DNA from: Cylicocyclus nassatus
Lineage: Eukaryota; Nematoda; Chromadorea; Rhabditida; Strongylidae
Direction: 5' to 3'
Length of the DNA stretch: 64,000 nucleotides
NCBI GenBank assembly: GCA_958299035.1
Contig: CATQJL010000112.1
Location: 18,699,361 to 18,763,360 of the forward strand
Part shown: in pieces, positions 13,101 through 22,900 of the stretch
Layout of the letters: every line of letters starts with the position of its first letter
Numbering within the stretch: the stretch's first letter is position 1
Program-made: the position numbers and the translations under genes
Notes under the pieces: model-generated
Told to the model about the DNA's origin: nothing
What the model saw: the letters and a program-made list of their open reading frames with translations, nothing else
The model's database searches: none

Positions 13101-16100
13101 TCTCCAACAAGAAGCTGAGAAAAGAAAACGAATACAAGAAGAATATGCAAGACGACGTGAACAGTTGCGACTTGAACATGAGAGGAGACGAATGGGTAAA
13201 AAGCTGAGATTTTTTTGGAAAATCGAAGATTTTTGATAAAATTTCCGGTTTCAGAGACCACCTCCTCCACCACCACTACCACCACCACTACTACTACTAC
13301 CACTACGACCCCTTCAACGCCTGCCCCATTACCGCAGATAGTTTATCACGTACAAGCTGACACACCTCGAGAGCCTGAATCTCGAAAGTTAGTTGAAAAA
13401 ATATTGATTTTTTTCATTCATGCCACAAAATTTTTTTCCAGCAGAGAAATGGAAGAAGCTCGAGAAAGAGAGCGGCTGTTGCATGAAGAACGTCTTCGCC
13501 AGGAACAACGAATGATTGTCGAACGAGCTCGTGCCCAAGCTGAGGCCAAAGCACGAGCTGAAGCACAGGCTCGAGCCGAGGCACGAGCTCGCGCCGAGGC
13601 CCAAGCTCAGGCGGAAGCTCGTGCTAGAGCAGAAGCCATGGCTCGTGCCGCAGCCCGTGCCAAGCAAATCAGGCATAATGTGACACAGCCAAGAGCGTGG
13701 CTTAAGGTGAGGAGAACATGATTTTTCTTGTTTTTGTGGATTTTCAGGAGTTTTAGGTTGGAAATCAGTATAAACTCGTGCCATGTATTGAACATATCTG
13801 CACGCACGTAATTGTATCAAATCGTCTAACGCCACTGCCTCACACAAGGTCGCATAAAGTCAGGTAGAGTCATTCAAGTAGAAATGGTAGAAATGCTTCT
13901 GTCAGAGTATGCTGTGGTAGCGTGACCTTCCCTGGTCAAATAACGTTTCTTGTGCCAGCGCTGTGCCAACGCCGTTCCAGTGCCGTGCCAGCGGCGTGCC
14001 GCGTTAAACGGTAGACGTCCCAGCACGGCGCTAGTACAGCGCGATCACTTCGCTGAAACGGTGCTAGAGCTTTGCTGCATGGCAAATTTAGATGCAGTCT
14101 GCCATTTTTTTTCTATTTTCCCTAAATTTCCATTACTAAAGGTTTCGCTTTTATCCTTTTTTAATAGTTTCCAACTTTCTGCAACTTTTTTGCTTTCGCT
14201 AACACCTTTTCAAATTTTTCAAAGCGCCAGTCTGATTTCTGTAAATTTTTTCGCTTCTCAAAATTTTCCTGTAATCCAATTCTTTTTGCTATCACAGCTT
14301 ACTTTGACTTTGATACAGCTTCAATGAAACTTCTGACCCTGTGTGAGGTAGCCGTGACTGTGCCATAAAAATTATCTTCTTAAAATTTCGATTAACTACC
14401 TATTTCTCAACAAACCCCTTCTTCATCAGATGGTGTATACAACTTTCTTTTGGTGTTTTGGTGAAGGTTGGGACCAGTTCGATGCATTTGTGGCTAACGC
14501 CGTCCACAGTTGTCCGTGTGCAGGCGCCGTGCCAGCGCCGTGTCAGTGCCGTATCAGCGCCGTGCCGATGCCTCATCACGTCAATCGATCAAACTCGTCG
14601 GCCCAGCTCCTATACGGCGCTAGCACGATGCTGGCACGATGGTGGCACGGTGCTGGAGTGGCACTGGCAACTCTAAATGCGGCTTTGAAAGATAATTTTT
14701 CCGTTCTCTGACTTTCAAAATAAAAGACTACTGTATCGAACCTGGTCCTAAGATATTGTAAACTTATTGCACGAGTATTACACCCGCATGTGTCCTCTTT
14801 TTGTCGCAGAAGCCAACTGGAGATCGTCGACGTCTGGTCACTGAGGATCGAAGAGCTCCACCTGTGTTTTCTGTTCGTCACTATCGTCCCTACGATCTTA
14901 ACAGTGTGATCTCTGCACGTGAAAACAGACGAAATCTTACGACAACAACTGAAAAGGTTTGCATGTTGACTCTGTTCTGACACTCCTCCTAACAAGGTCG
15001 CACCGTCGTCATACCGTAATGCTATCGTACTGGTATCTTGTAGCTACCGTAATGCACGCTTACTGTAATGTAATCAGTGGAGTTGGCTACTTTTTGCGGG
15101 ATAGGGAAACGAAAGCCAGCTTAAGTCGCCTTTCGCGGTTAACTGGTTCTTTTGCAATGTTGTTGCATATCGTTCCAGGACCAGTAGTCCGCAAAGGCGG
15201 CCCAAACTGGCGGCCTTCGTTTTCTTCCCCCTTTTTGCGTTTGCAAACAAAAAGTGGAAAAGTATGTTCATTGATGGTATTTGATGATATTTGGGCGAAA
15301 AAACTTTTTAGCTCACGGATCACGTTACGAAAGTGCATTTTTGCTTAACAAATAATTCTTTGACTTTGAAGTAAATTATTCAAAAGCTCCTACAAACATA
15401 AATCGGTTTTATTTAGCCTTAATTTATGGGAAGTAAATCTACAGAATTTACTTTTTGAATTGATTCCCCGGGCAAAACCGGAAATTCCGCAAGACAAGCA
15501 AAATTCGCAGCTGTTCCGCAGGATTTTGTTTACTGTCACAGAAGTGGAAACGTACAAAAAGGGAACTTCCTCAGGATTTTCACGTCAAACTGGCTGGAAA
15601 CGGTGATTTCCGCATGGCTTTTTACAAAATGCTGCGAAAATTCCGAAAAATGCCAGTGGTTCCGCAGCACACAACTAAAGTGCATTGTTGAACATGTCAG
15701 CCACACTGCAAAGTGAGTGAATCTCACAGTCTTTAGAGCAACGTTCGAATTTTGTAAGGTGTTTGCTCTTGCTGTTGTAGTTCGCATTCTTCGAAACTTC
15801 CGCAGCTCCGGCGGAACCTTCGCGAACGTTCTGCGGAAGTGCCGGTCAACTGATTCAGAAATCATTTATGGAGTTTTTGCTTTGGTTTTCAGTTCAACCC
15901 TGAACCTATACTACATCATCTATGACACTGCCTTGCAATCGTTAACTCACCACTCCCCCCCCCCCCCCTCTTAATATGGCGATATTCAAACTGATTCTCC
16001 AACGTAACGTTATGGCTGGGAACTATGGCAGTCTAAAGCAATGTTTAAGCAAACCTGGGTACCTGTTTTTGCGGAACTGCTTGGGATTTTTTGACTATGC

Positions 16101-17376
16101 AGTGCCCGGGCGGCAGCTTGTTTAGTCTATACGTGGTCAAAAAAACTTCAAATTTTCCCACCGTATTTCAACAGTCAAAGATTCATCACTACTCCAAATA
16201 AGGAACGGACTGGAACTTTTGTTTGTGGTTTGGGAAAGTTCCGCAAGCGTGCTGCGGAAGCTCCCGAGTGAGGTGCTGCGGAAGTTCCGAAGAATGCGAA
16301 CTACAACAGCAGACGACAAACCTAAGCGAGAATTGAACCTTACTGTATTGACTGCGAGACTCGCCTACTATTCTTTGCACTATTGATAACATGTTTGATA
16401 ATGCACTCTAGCTGTTGGCAAGGCAACATCCAAAACAACACAATCAAAAACCTGCAAAAGTAGTGGCATGCCAAGTGCTGCGGAACCGCCGGCATTTTTC
16501 CGAAGTTCCGCAGCGCATTGTAAGAACTCCTGCGCAAGTTCCCGTCCTCAAGCGGTCGAACGCGAAAATCCTGGGGAAGGTTTTATATTCAACGTCTCCA
16601 CTTTGTAATAGTAAACGAAATCCTGCTGTACCGCTGCAGATTCTGCTTGTCCTCCGGAAGTGGAGTGGTCTGGGTCAGTCATCCAAAATAGCGTGAACAA
16701 CACCTTTTTTAAAGCTTTTAGCCTGAATAATTGCTTCAACTCCTCCTTAGTTCTGGTATTGTACGATCCTGTTTTACTTCTGATATCCCCTAATTTCTTT
16801 CCTCCAAAACGCATGCTATCAAGGAACCGGTTTTCGAAAAACCTATGCCTCTTAAAAATAAACTGTATTTCCTCAATGGAACGTTCCTTATTTTAGGTTG
16901 TTCCCACTTCCGATAGTGGTGAGGAAGCAGCAGAAAAACACGAAGAAACTTCTCGTAGTAGCACGACCAGCAGTACCGCCACCACCACCACCACCGACAC
17001 TACCACCTCCACCAGTACATCGACATCGACACCCCGCCGAACTACTACTCGCCGGACCGTTGCCGCCGTTGAAACGACGTCGCCTTCGACTTCTCCTGCA
17101 TTTCCAGCAGCTCCAACGTCGACGTCAACGTCAACTTCACCATACACAGCCACCGACTCTTCCACCGCCACCGTGGCGACGTCGTCGTCTGCACAGGCGC
17201 CGACAACGCGCTTCCGGAAGCTCCTTCCCACAGGCGGTGACGGCCGCTCCGTAATGTACCGTCAGAAAGTGCCGAAGAGCAAGCTAGACATGTATCATAG
17301 AATGTCGTCGTCAAATTCGTTTTCGAAAATTCTCGCATTTATCGTTGCGCTGCTGTCGTGGTGCCTTCTCAGGTAG
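4171..17376 (+). CDS. ET-module, coiled-coil, mucin-like GPI-anchored protein, copy 1 (5' exons outside window)
   Basis: Eight exons are visible: 4171-4272, 4354-4469, 12812-12910, 12966-13195, 13255-13387, 13442-13706, 14810-14956 and 16897-17376 (TAG stop). Phases join without a frameshift and give 523 residues. The first visible exon encodes the last part of a cysteine domain (KCWCRSQDYCN). Then come an acidic linker, an Asp/Glu run with Pro-rich stretch, a charged helix (RIQEEYARRREQL), poly-Thr, a Glu/Ala/Arg repeat helix, a basic exon and a Ser/Thr-rich tail ending in a hydrophobic segment (ILAFIVALLSWCLL), which suits a GPI-attachment signal. By analogy with copy 2, the signal-peptide exon and two cysteine exons should lie left of base 1. 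The acceptor at 4354 is atypical (TGTTTGAAG). I know of no family for the full architecture, and its function is unknown. Confidence 0.85.
5575..5965. other. Conserved intronic island (copy 1)
   Basis: Near-identical to 35560-35925. The two copies differ by one- and two-base indels (CCGTTGCC versus CCTTGCC; CGCAAG versus CGCACAAG), which argues against coding. It includes the conserved string CGCCTTAAATGGCTAATCC. I infer regulatory or non-coding RNA function only from conservation. Confidence 0.4.
6130..7560. repeat. Degenerate tandem array rich in TTACGGTA (copy 1)
   Basis: Irregular repeats contain the cores ATTACGGTA and GCATTACGGTAA, each block followed by AGAGCTGAGAGTAAGT-like and AAAACGG-like segments. 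Recognisable block starts include about 6106, 6431, 6641, 7250 and 7395, so spacing is uneven (roughly 150-330 bp). The same array occurs at 36100-37450. Single ACGGTA/TACCGTAA motifs also occur near 15000-15070, 56740-56920 and 61560-61890. Confidence 0.75.
7600..7830. other. Conserved intronic island (copy 1)
   Basis: Almost identical to 37500-37725 and lies directly after the ACGGTA array. It is GC-richer than the flanks. A short plus-strand frame (GSAALVFKRKPETGHAGGRG) is open in both copies, but too few differences exist to judge whether it is coding. Confidence 0.35.
8849..9815. mobile_element. Mutator-like non-autonomous TIR element, present in copy 1 only
   Basis: A 967-bp insert is bounded by long inverted ends: the left end begins GGGGGTGGTGCAGGAGGAAC and the right end, reverse-complemented, begins GGATGCGGTGCAGGAGGAAC. 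Inverted similarity extends over roughly 100 bp on each side (about 8849-8975 and 9690-9815). It is flanked by the 9-bp direct repeat GGCAGGTCA (8840-8848 and 9816-9824). Copy 2 has a single GGCAGGCCA at the matching place (~38820) and lacks the insert. Long TIRs plus a 9-bp target duplication are typical of Mutator-like elements. No transposase is visible. Confidence 0.8.
12290..12475. other. Conserved island upstream of acidic exon (copy 1)
   Basis: Nearly identical to 41445-41630, about 340 bp before the exon at 12812. It includes GTCATCGTCGCTTGTACTTT and GTTTGTTGACATAGAGAGTA in both copies. The position suggests an internal promoter, splicing enhancer or alternative first exon; this is inference from conservation. 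Confidence 0.35.
13945..14670. repeat. GTGCCAGCGCC-type repeats with inverted copies (copy 1)
   Basis: GTGCCAGCGCTGTGCCAACG and variants repeat at 13945-14060 and 14515-14580. Inverted forms (CTAGCACGATGCTGGCACG) follow at 14620-14665, giving a large hairpin. The same arrangement occurs in copy 2 at 43095-43810. It lies in the intron between the Glu/Ala/Arg exon and the exon at 14810, and may be a foldback element. Confidence 0.5.
15474..16672. mobile_element. Long palindromic (foldback) element of the TTCCGCAG family (copy 1)
   Basis: The left arm (about 15474-15670) contains GAAATTCCGCAAGACAAGC, GGATTTTGTTTACTGT and GTTCCGCAGCAC. The right arm (about 16475-16672) is its inverse (GTGCTGCGGAACC, AGTAAACGAAATCCTGC, GCTTGTCCTCCGG). 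The arms are roughly 200 bp. It lies in the last intron, and both gene copies contain it (44470-45870 in copy 2), so insertion predates the block duplication. Related TTCCGCAG segments occur at 8690-8840, 9825-10000 and 38690-39020. No open frame is supported. Confidence 0.65.
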
Positions 17377-17844
17377 TAGGCACCGGTCTGTGTGCTTCCG
17401 TTGTGATAATGTATAGCCTAGAGAATTTGGCGGTTACTATAGGGTATTTGCGGTGCTGACAACTTCTGAGCGTATTGGGCAGTCTTCACGCGCAAGTCAC
17501 AAGCAGTGCGCACGCATTTCGCCAAGCCATTCACTCGCATTTCGCAAGCAAGTCGCCTGCAACTTGATAATATGGCCGCACTGTCTGCAACTTTTGTACA
17601 CGCGCAAATATTGTCGTCACCGCAACAACGCTATATTTCATTTGTCAAACCTACTAGACTGTAATAATAATGTGTGTTTCGCCGCTTTCTCTCTATGGTT
17701 TTCTCTCTTTCCACTTAAGTGCTGTTTATTTTGCTCAGCTATACGGGTTCGAATGTCTCGTTGCAATAGTCAATATCTAATAGATATTTAATTTTCTTTG
17801 CATATATCCGCAAGCATATCTGATTTCCACATTGTGCAGATTCT

Positions 17845-17850
17845 AATAAA
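17845..17850 (+). terminator. Polyadenylation signal AATAAA, copy 1 gene
   Basis: AATAAA lies 469 bp after the TAG stop, inside sequence conserved with copy 2 (47027-47032). Copy-to-copy similarity ends about 15 bp later, consistent with the 3' end of the transcribed unit. Confidence 0.6.
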
Positions 17851-18257
17851 ATATTCATATGCTGCGCATGGCTGATTGCAGGATTGCGGTGGCAAAAGTA
17901 TTCACGTTTCTGACTTTTCATACTTTCTTCATAATGTGAAGACGAGTATGACGAACAAGTGGGGCAAGTTTATTTTTTCATTTCAGTGAAAACTAAACAC
18001 TTCCGAATTTGTTTCATTTCAATTTCAGTTGCAAGTCGCACTAAAATTGCACCTCCTTTCTCAGTCACTTTTACGTCTTTTTCTGTATTCCACATCCCGT
18101 TTGAGTAAGTATTAGCTTTTGTTGAGCGAAAAGCTTCGCAAATTACCCTCATAACTATCCCATAACTGATTGTGAGTTCAAAATATCTTGAAACTTTTGC
18201 AAAGCTTTGTCCGCAATTGCTACAAATCATGTCGCTCATATGGTTGTCCTAAACTAC

Positions 18258-18423
18258 CCTTTGATTCAACTGGCTTGACGCCTGGAAGTGGGGGCTTCGT
18301 GACCTAATTAAGGTTAATGATCAGAGACCACGCGCGCGACAGAGACGCAGACTGCGTCACGGGCGCGAGCGGCCTTAATTACGTCACCCCGCCTTCCAGC
18401 CGCCAAGCCAGTTAAATCAAAGG
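18258..18423. mobile_element. Short TIR element (MITE)
   Basis: The left end CCTTTGATTCAACTGGCTTG is inverted at the right end (CAAGCCAGTTAAATCAAAGG). Inner segments also pair (CGCCTGGAAG with CTTCCAGCCG; CCTAATTAAGG with CCTTAATTACG), so most of the 166 bp folds on itself. The family is not identified. Confidence 0.7.
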
Positions 18424-18742
18424 TTACTCTCCGTTTATTGATCGAGCCAAAAAAAAAATAGAGCGCCATCCGACAAGCGAATCAGCTATCATAAGATTTT
18501 TTCCTGATATCTAGTTAACGATGTTATAGTAGTTAATGTTAGAACAATGTTAAAAACAGTAGAAACTGTAGAAAAGGACAGTGAAACTTTTCTGGGTTTA
18601 GGTCACCTTTACAAGTTTTCTTTTATCAGTTTGAGAGGACTATTGATTTTTAGCAGCTTTTTTCTTTCATCTGTGACTGCGAAATCTTCTGCAAATAAAT
18701 TAGGAATACTAAGGGCCTAATTATAATTCCGTTCGATTTCAG

Positions 18743-18818
18743 ATGTCAATGCTCATCGGATGCTGGCGGTGTCCCATGCTACAATGGATGGTGTGATGTA
18801 CAGAATGCTGGCGGTAAG
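18743..18818 (+). pseudogene. Orphan duplicate of the cysteine exon (exon 2) of the copy 2 gene
   Basis: It differs from the functional-looking exon at 26683-26758 by one silent base (GGT versus GGC) and keeps both splice sites (TTTCAG before, GTAAGC after). It encodes CQCSSDAGGVPCYNGWCDVQ and five more residues. It lies 1.2 kb upstream of the signal-peptide exon (19992), so that start codon cannot reach it. Splicing it into 26683 would also break frame, since it ends in phase 0 and the next exon needs phase 2. The surrounding 18520-19830 matches 26455-27575. It may be a relic of local duplication. An unverified open frame from ATG 17859 with a hydrophobic stretch could in principle splice to it in phase. 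Confidence 0.7.
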
Positions 18819-19991
18819 GTAAGCACAAAAAGTACGAGAAGATCCTATAAATATGCAATTTCTATTATATTCCTATGCTAATCGTGGGCAAATTCCGAAC
18901 CTTTATTCTCCCTTCCCCCTCTTTGACTTTCCCAAATTCTCACCTTCATGTCCTTGTGATGTTAGCGTAATATTTGCTTTCTTTGACCGGGAAGTTCTTG
19001 TGACGCGAATTGTGAAAGTTTGGGTTCTGAAGCACACTGAGAACGGGAATATTATTGTGGGGAGGGGAAAAGGGGGGGGAGGGGTTAATGCCTATACAGC
19101 GTGGGAAAAGCAATGCTGTGTGTGATTTGAATAACAGAAGAACAATATAACGACAGAATGAGCGGAGATAACAATCTTTTACGAATGTTGGAACCGCGCC
19201 AAAGGATGAAAAAGATAAGGGAAAAAAAGTAGTACGAGAGTTATAGGAGAAGGCAAAAACCAGTCGCTTATATGTGGGAAGGAAAGAATGAATTTTTCGG
19301 ATAATTTTAAAAAATATCCTTCATGCGAAAAAACATCCTCTTGTCCGTTTCGTGCCAAAATTATTTGTGGATATTTTTCACTTTTTCTACCTTTCGTTTT
19401 TCTCACCTTTTTTGTTTGCAGACTGCATTTTGTAAATCACCATCATATGTAGAAACTCACATGCTTATCATTTTTTAGACAATTTCTTGAAATTAATGAA
19501 AAATTTTCAGATGAGAAAAGAAGTGTCAAAATGACATCCACTTACCTGTCATCTGCAACACATAATTTTTGTATTTTTGAAAAGGAAAGCCTTCTTTGGT
19601 TTGATGGGATTATCTGTACAATTACTCGGATTTTTGCGTTGTGAAAAGTGCCCATGAGTTTTTTCTAATTATTTTTTATAAGTAAATTTATGATAAAACG
19701 AAAATTCTGTGTTTCTCAGCGGGACCTTCTTTTTTTCATTGATATCCATAAATCTGAATGTCGGCACCATAGTTGGCATACATAGTAGTTTTAGCCAAGT
19801 CAAAAGACCCACATCGCGGAGGGCGACCGCCCTCGTCTCCACGGTCTTGGTTTTCGGCTGTCACTTAGATGTTGCACACCTACCGTTCGTAGCTTCATCA
19901 TCGTCAAATCGCGTTCGGTTGTGATCTATTCGAATCAATCGATACTCAGCTAGGGAATGCTCTAAAATATTCTGTTGAGCAAAGAGCTCCA

Positions 19992-22900
19992 ATGAATCTG
20001 AAAGCTTTAGCTGTACTCGTTGTATTGAAAACGAGTTATGCATTGAGGTGAGAGATTACGTAGTTTTTTTTTTTGGGGGGGGGGGGGGTGGAGCAGGGAG
20101 GGTAGTTTTTCAATCGTAAAATTGAGATAATAAATCTCCGTTTCAACTAAGCTTGAAAGGGCTGGATTTATCTTTCAGCTATATTCTTATTTGCTAATAA
20201 ATCTCCGTTTCATTCGAGCGTGAAATCCGAAATTTCATTATTGGCAATAAATCGCCGTTTCAATTGAGCACGAAAAGCTAGAATTACCTTTTATTTATAA
20301 TTTTCTTCGTTGTTGAAAAACTTCCATTTTAATCAGGATTGAGGCTGTAATTATAATATTTTTTAGTTGGCTTTCCTTTTTGCTAATTAATCTCGGTTTC
20401 AACTGAATATGAAAAACTGATATTAATTTCTCGTCGAGTTCTTAAAATTGCTAACAAATTTCCGTTTCAAGTAAGCGTGAAAAGGCTAGAATGGCGCTTT
20501 AGCAACTATTTCTTCTTTCTTAAGGCAGAGAAATCTTCACAGTTGTATTATATAACCGAAAATTTTTTCTTTGTACTCAGCAACTGCTTCTGTACTTTTT
20601 ACCTCATCGAATCTGTATAAACGTGTAACTATTGCCATCTTCTGCTTTTTTGTTGTGTTATACTCCCTTGGGGCTGTTATTTACACCTTCAGCATCTTGT
20701 TGTTGTTTTCTATAGTTTCTCACTATATTCCATTAATGCCTTGTTATTCTCTTCATGCTCCCAGGGATCTGATAAATGTGGCAACTAGTTATCCCCTCCT
20801 CTTGGGATAACCCAGCTGTTTCTTTCTTGGGATAGAGGTGTTGTAGTAATGTAACCACAAGTGCATCGAGAACATTAGCGGAATTTTTGTAAAAGTTGCA
20901 AGTCTTAAGACAACTGTCACAATTTTTTTATTTGAAACAGTGTTGGTTTGCAACTGCAGCAGCGGAAAACTTATTAGCACTTTTGGGGAGTAATCACTTT
21001 TTATCAGTGCTAACAAAATGTCATTCCAGCAAGACCCCGTGGTGCTCTAGAAAATCATTGACGTGTAAAATTTCTAAGTTAAAAATTTCAAAAAAATTCT
21101 TTATTGAATAATGAAAGTGGAAAGGAAATGTTTTAGCAAAGTTTGGACGGAATCTGTTTTTTTTTTTGTAGCTAGGGCTTGAGCCCGGGGGGGGGGGGGA
21201 GGGGAGTGGAGGACGTACGAATAGCCGGAGTGGTTGTGTGAACTGAGTGGGAGAAATGGGGTTTTTTGTAACAAAGAGGAAGTCCATCGTAAATCGTAAA
21301 GAACATGTGAAATTTTAAGAGGGTTGAGCACTATACAAGAGAAAGTTCTAGCTATTCTCAGCTTATCCGACTTTTCCTAGAAATTTTCTGGAAAAATTTT
21401 AAATTTTTTATGCCAAAATATCTTGTTTTCGGTGCTTAGATTCTAACGTTGCAATTACTTTGTAAAACTAGCCCTATAATTTTTGCTTGTCAGATTTTGT
21501 TTCTGAACTTTCACAATTTTTTCCCTCATATGGCAAAAATTGTTGAAATTCGGTGCGTCACGAAAAAATTCCCAAATTCATGAGTTATGTTGTAAGCCAC
21601 GCAGGTTTGTTAAACTGAGTTTTGAATTTGAATTTGATTTGCATTTTGAAACTTTAAAATTGTTTAAAAAAACAAAAAAAATTCAAACTTCAAAATTCAA
21701 AAAAACTTCAAAAAAAAAACAAAAAAAAACTTCAAAATCAAACAAAATTTGCGTCGAACTGAGCTAGTTGAGAAGGGAGATTTGACAATACAGATTGAAA
21801 AACATTTGCGAGGCTTTCTTTCAGGTCTCTGAGGAGGGCATTTTTGCCGAAACGTTAGACCGAAATAAAGAAATTAACAACCAGGTTTCATGATCAGAGA
21901 ACGTATAGAATTCCCAAATTTTTATTTTTGGGTGTCTCATAGCATCAGATAACCTATCCAACCTGTTTTGACACCTCTTTTTCCCCGTCCCAAGGACAAA
22001 AAAAATACTATTTTGTTATGCCAAAAATTGTTGAAATTCGACATTCCGGAAAACCTGAAATTTCTATTTTTGAATGATTCGTAGCATATCCATGATTGCT
22101 GTTTTTACACCGAGCCAACGATAAAATTAGATTTTTTCACTTTGACTTGTCAGAAATTGTTGAAATTTGACTTTTCCTGGAAATTTCCGAAATTTCTATT
22201 TTTGAATGACTCGAACTACATTTACCCCTTTTTCGTAGCTCTTTTTACTCCCGACCCGACAACAATTTCCTCATTGTATCCGGTCCTAGCGTGATTTGAT
22301 CTGTCATCTGATTCTCGCCCAATTCTCAATTATCGTTTCAGTCCCGAATTTAAGCGCTGCTTTTTCTAAGCTTATCCGGTTAGCTCGGTACTACGGAACA
22401 GTGGAAGTTTTATAATCAGCCAGATTATTCATGCAGTTTATGCTACGCTATGTTAATGCGAATTTTGGGAAAAAAGTGAAAAGTGCAAAGTCCGTCATCA
22501 TAATGCGCTGAAATCATTGATAGCATGTTTTTGTGTTTAAAAAGAGATTTAAGGATAATTTATGAACGGTTTTTTCTTCCCTCATTCATTCTCTATCCTG
22601 AACATCTGTCAATATCAAAACTTCCACAGATTTTTTTTTCAGAGAAAAAAACTGTGTAGTAATCCTGCACTTCGATTTAGCCTAGCTTCATTTTTATGAT
22701 TTTTCGCGCTATCGAATCGATCTACTAGCAAGTAAATCGTCAAAACATGGTTGCAAACACTATTTAAACAATGATGTTTGCCAAAATTATGGTGAACTTC
22801 AGTTACAAAGAAAGTTTAGTAAGTTTTTAATCGAAAATGCTAAATAAGACTTTCTCCTCCCAGAATTACCAAATATGGATTCAAAGGCCATACTTACTGC

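Larger units (their letters stand above)
1..17863 (+). repeat. Tandem segmental duplication, copy 1 (left end outside window)
   Basis: Position 2 onward aligns by eye with 29919 onward, and colinear similarity continues through every exon and intron to about 17863, just past a shared AATAAA (17845 versus 47027). The offset shrinks from about 29.98 kb at the first shared exon to about 29.2 kb at the last one, because of indels. Similarity is already present at base 1, so the left breakpoint lies outside the window. Exons differ by few, mostly silent, changes. Introns carry many substitutions and indels, so this is an old duplication rather than one sequence assembled twice. Confidence 0.93.
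17377..19991 (+). other. Copy 1 3' UTR, then intergenic region upstream of copy 2 gene
   Basis: From 17377 to ~17863 the sequence is conserved with 46585-47043 and ends at a shared AATAAA, so it is read as 3' UTR. After that, 17864-19991 is the upstream region of the copy 2 gene. It contains a 166-bp TIR element (18258-18423), a block repeated at 26455-27575 (18520-19830), and within that block an orphan exon (18743-18818). No clear core promoter or trans-splice acceptor was recognised before ATG 19992. Confidence 0.6.

Noticed and set aside
13389..13847. Minus-strand frames opposite the Glu/Ala/Arg exon
   Set aside because: Antisense shadows of a repetitive GCN/CGN coding region; plus-strand phase and splice sites are consistent in both copies.
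16897..17376. Pro-rich and Val-rich open frames in other frames of the last exon (both copies)
   Set aside because: They are shadows of the Ser/Thr-rich coding frame; phase from the upstream exon selects the Thr frame ending at TAG 17374-17376.
17748..17770. B-box-like GGGTTCGAATG as a tRNA gene
   Set aside because: No A box or cloverleaf at the right distance; it lies in the conserved 3' UTR.
17859..17936. Possible upstream signal-peptide exon (MLRMADCRIAVAKVFTFLTF)
   Set aside because: It could splice in phase to the orphan exon at 18743, but the donor (GTGAAG) is weak, it lies just past a polyadenylation signal, and the exon at 19992 is a much better signal peptide for the gene.
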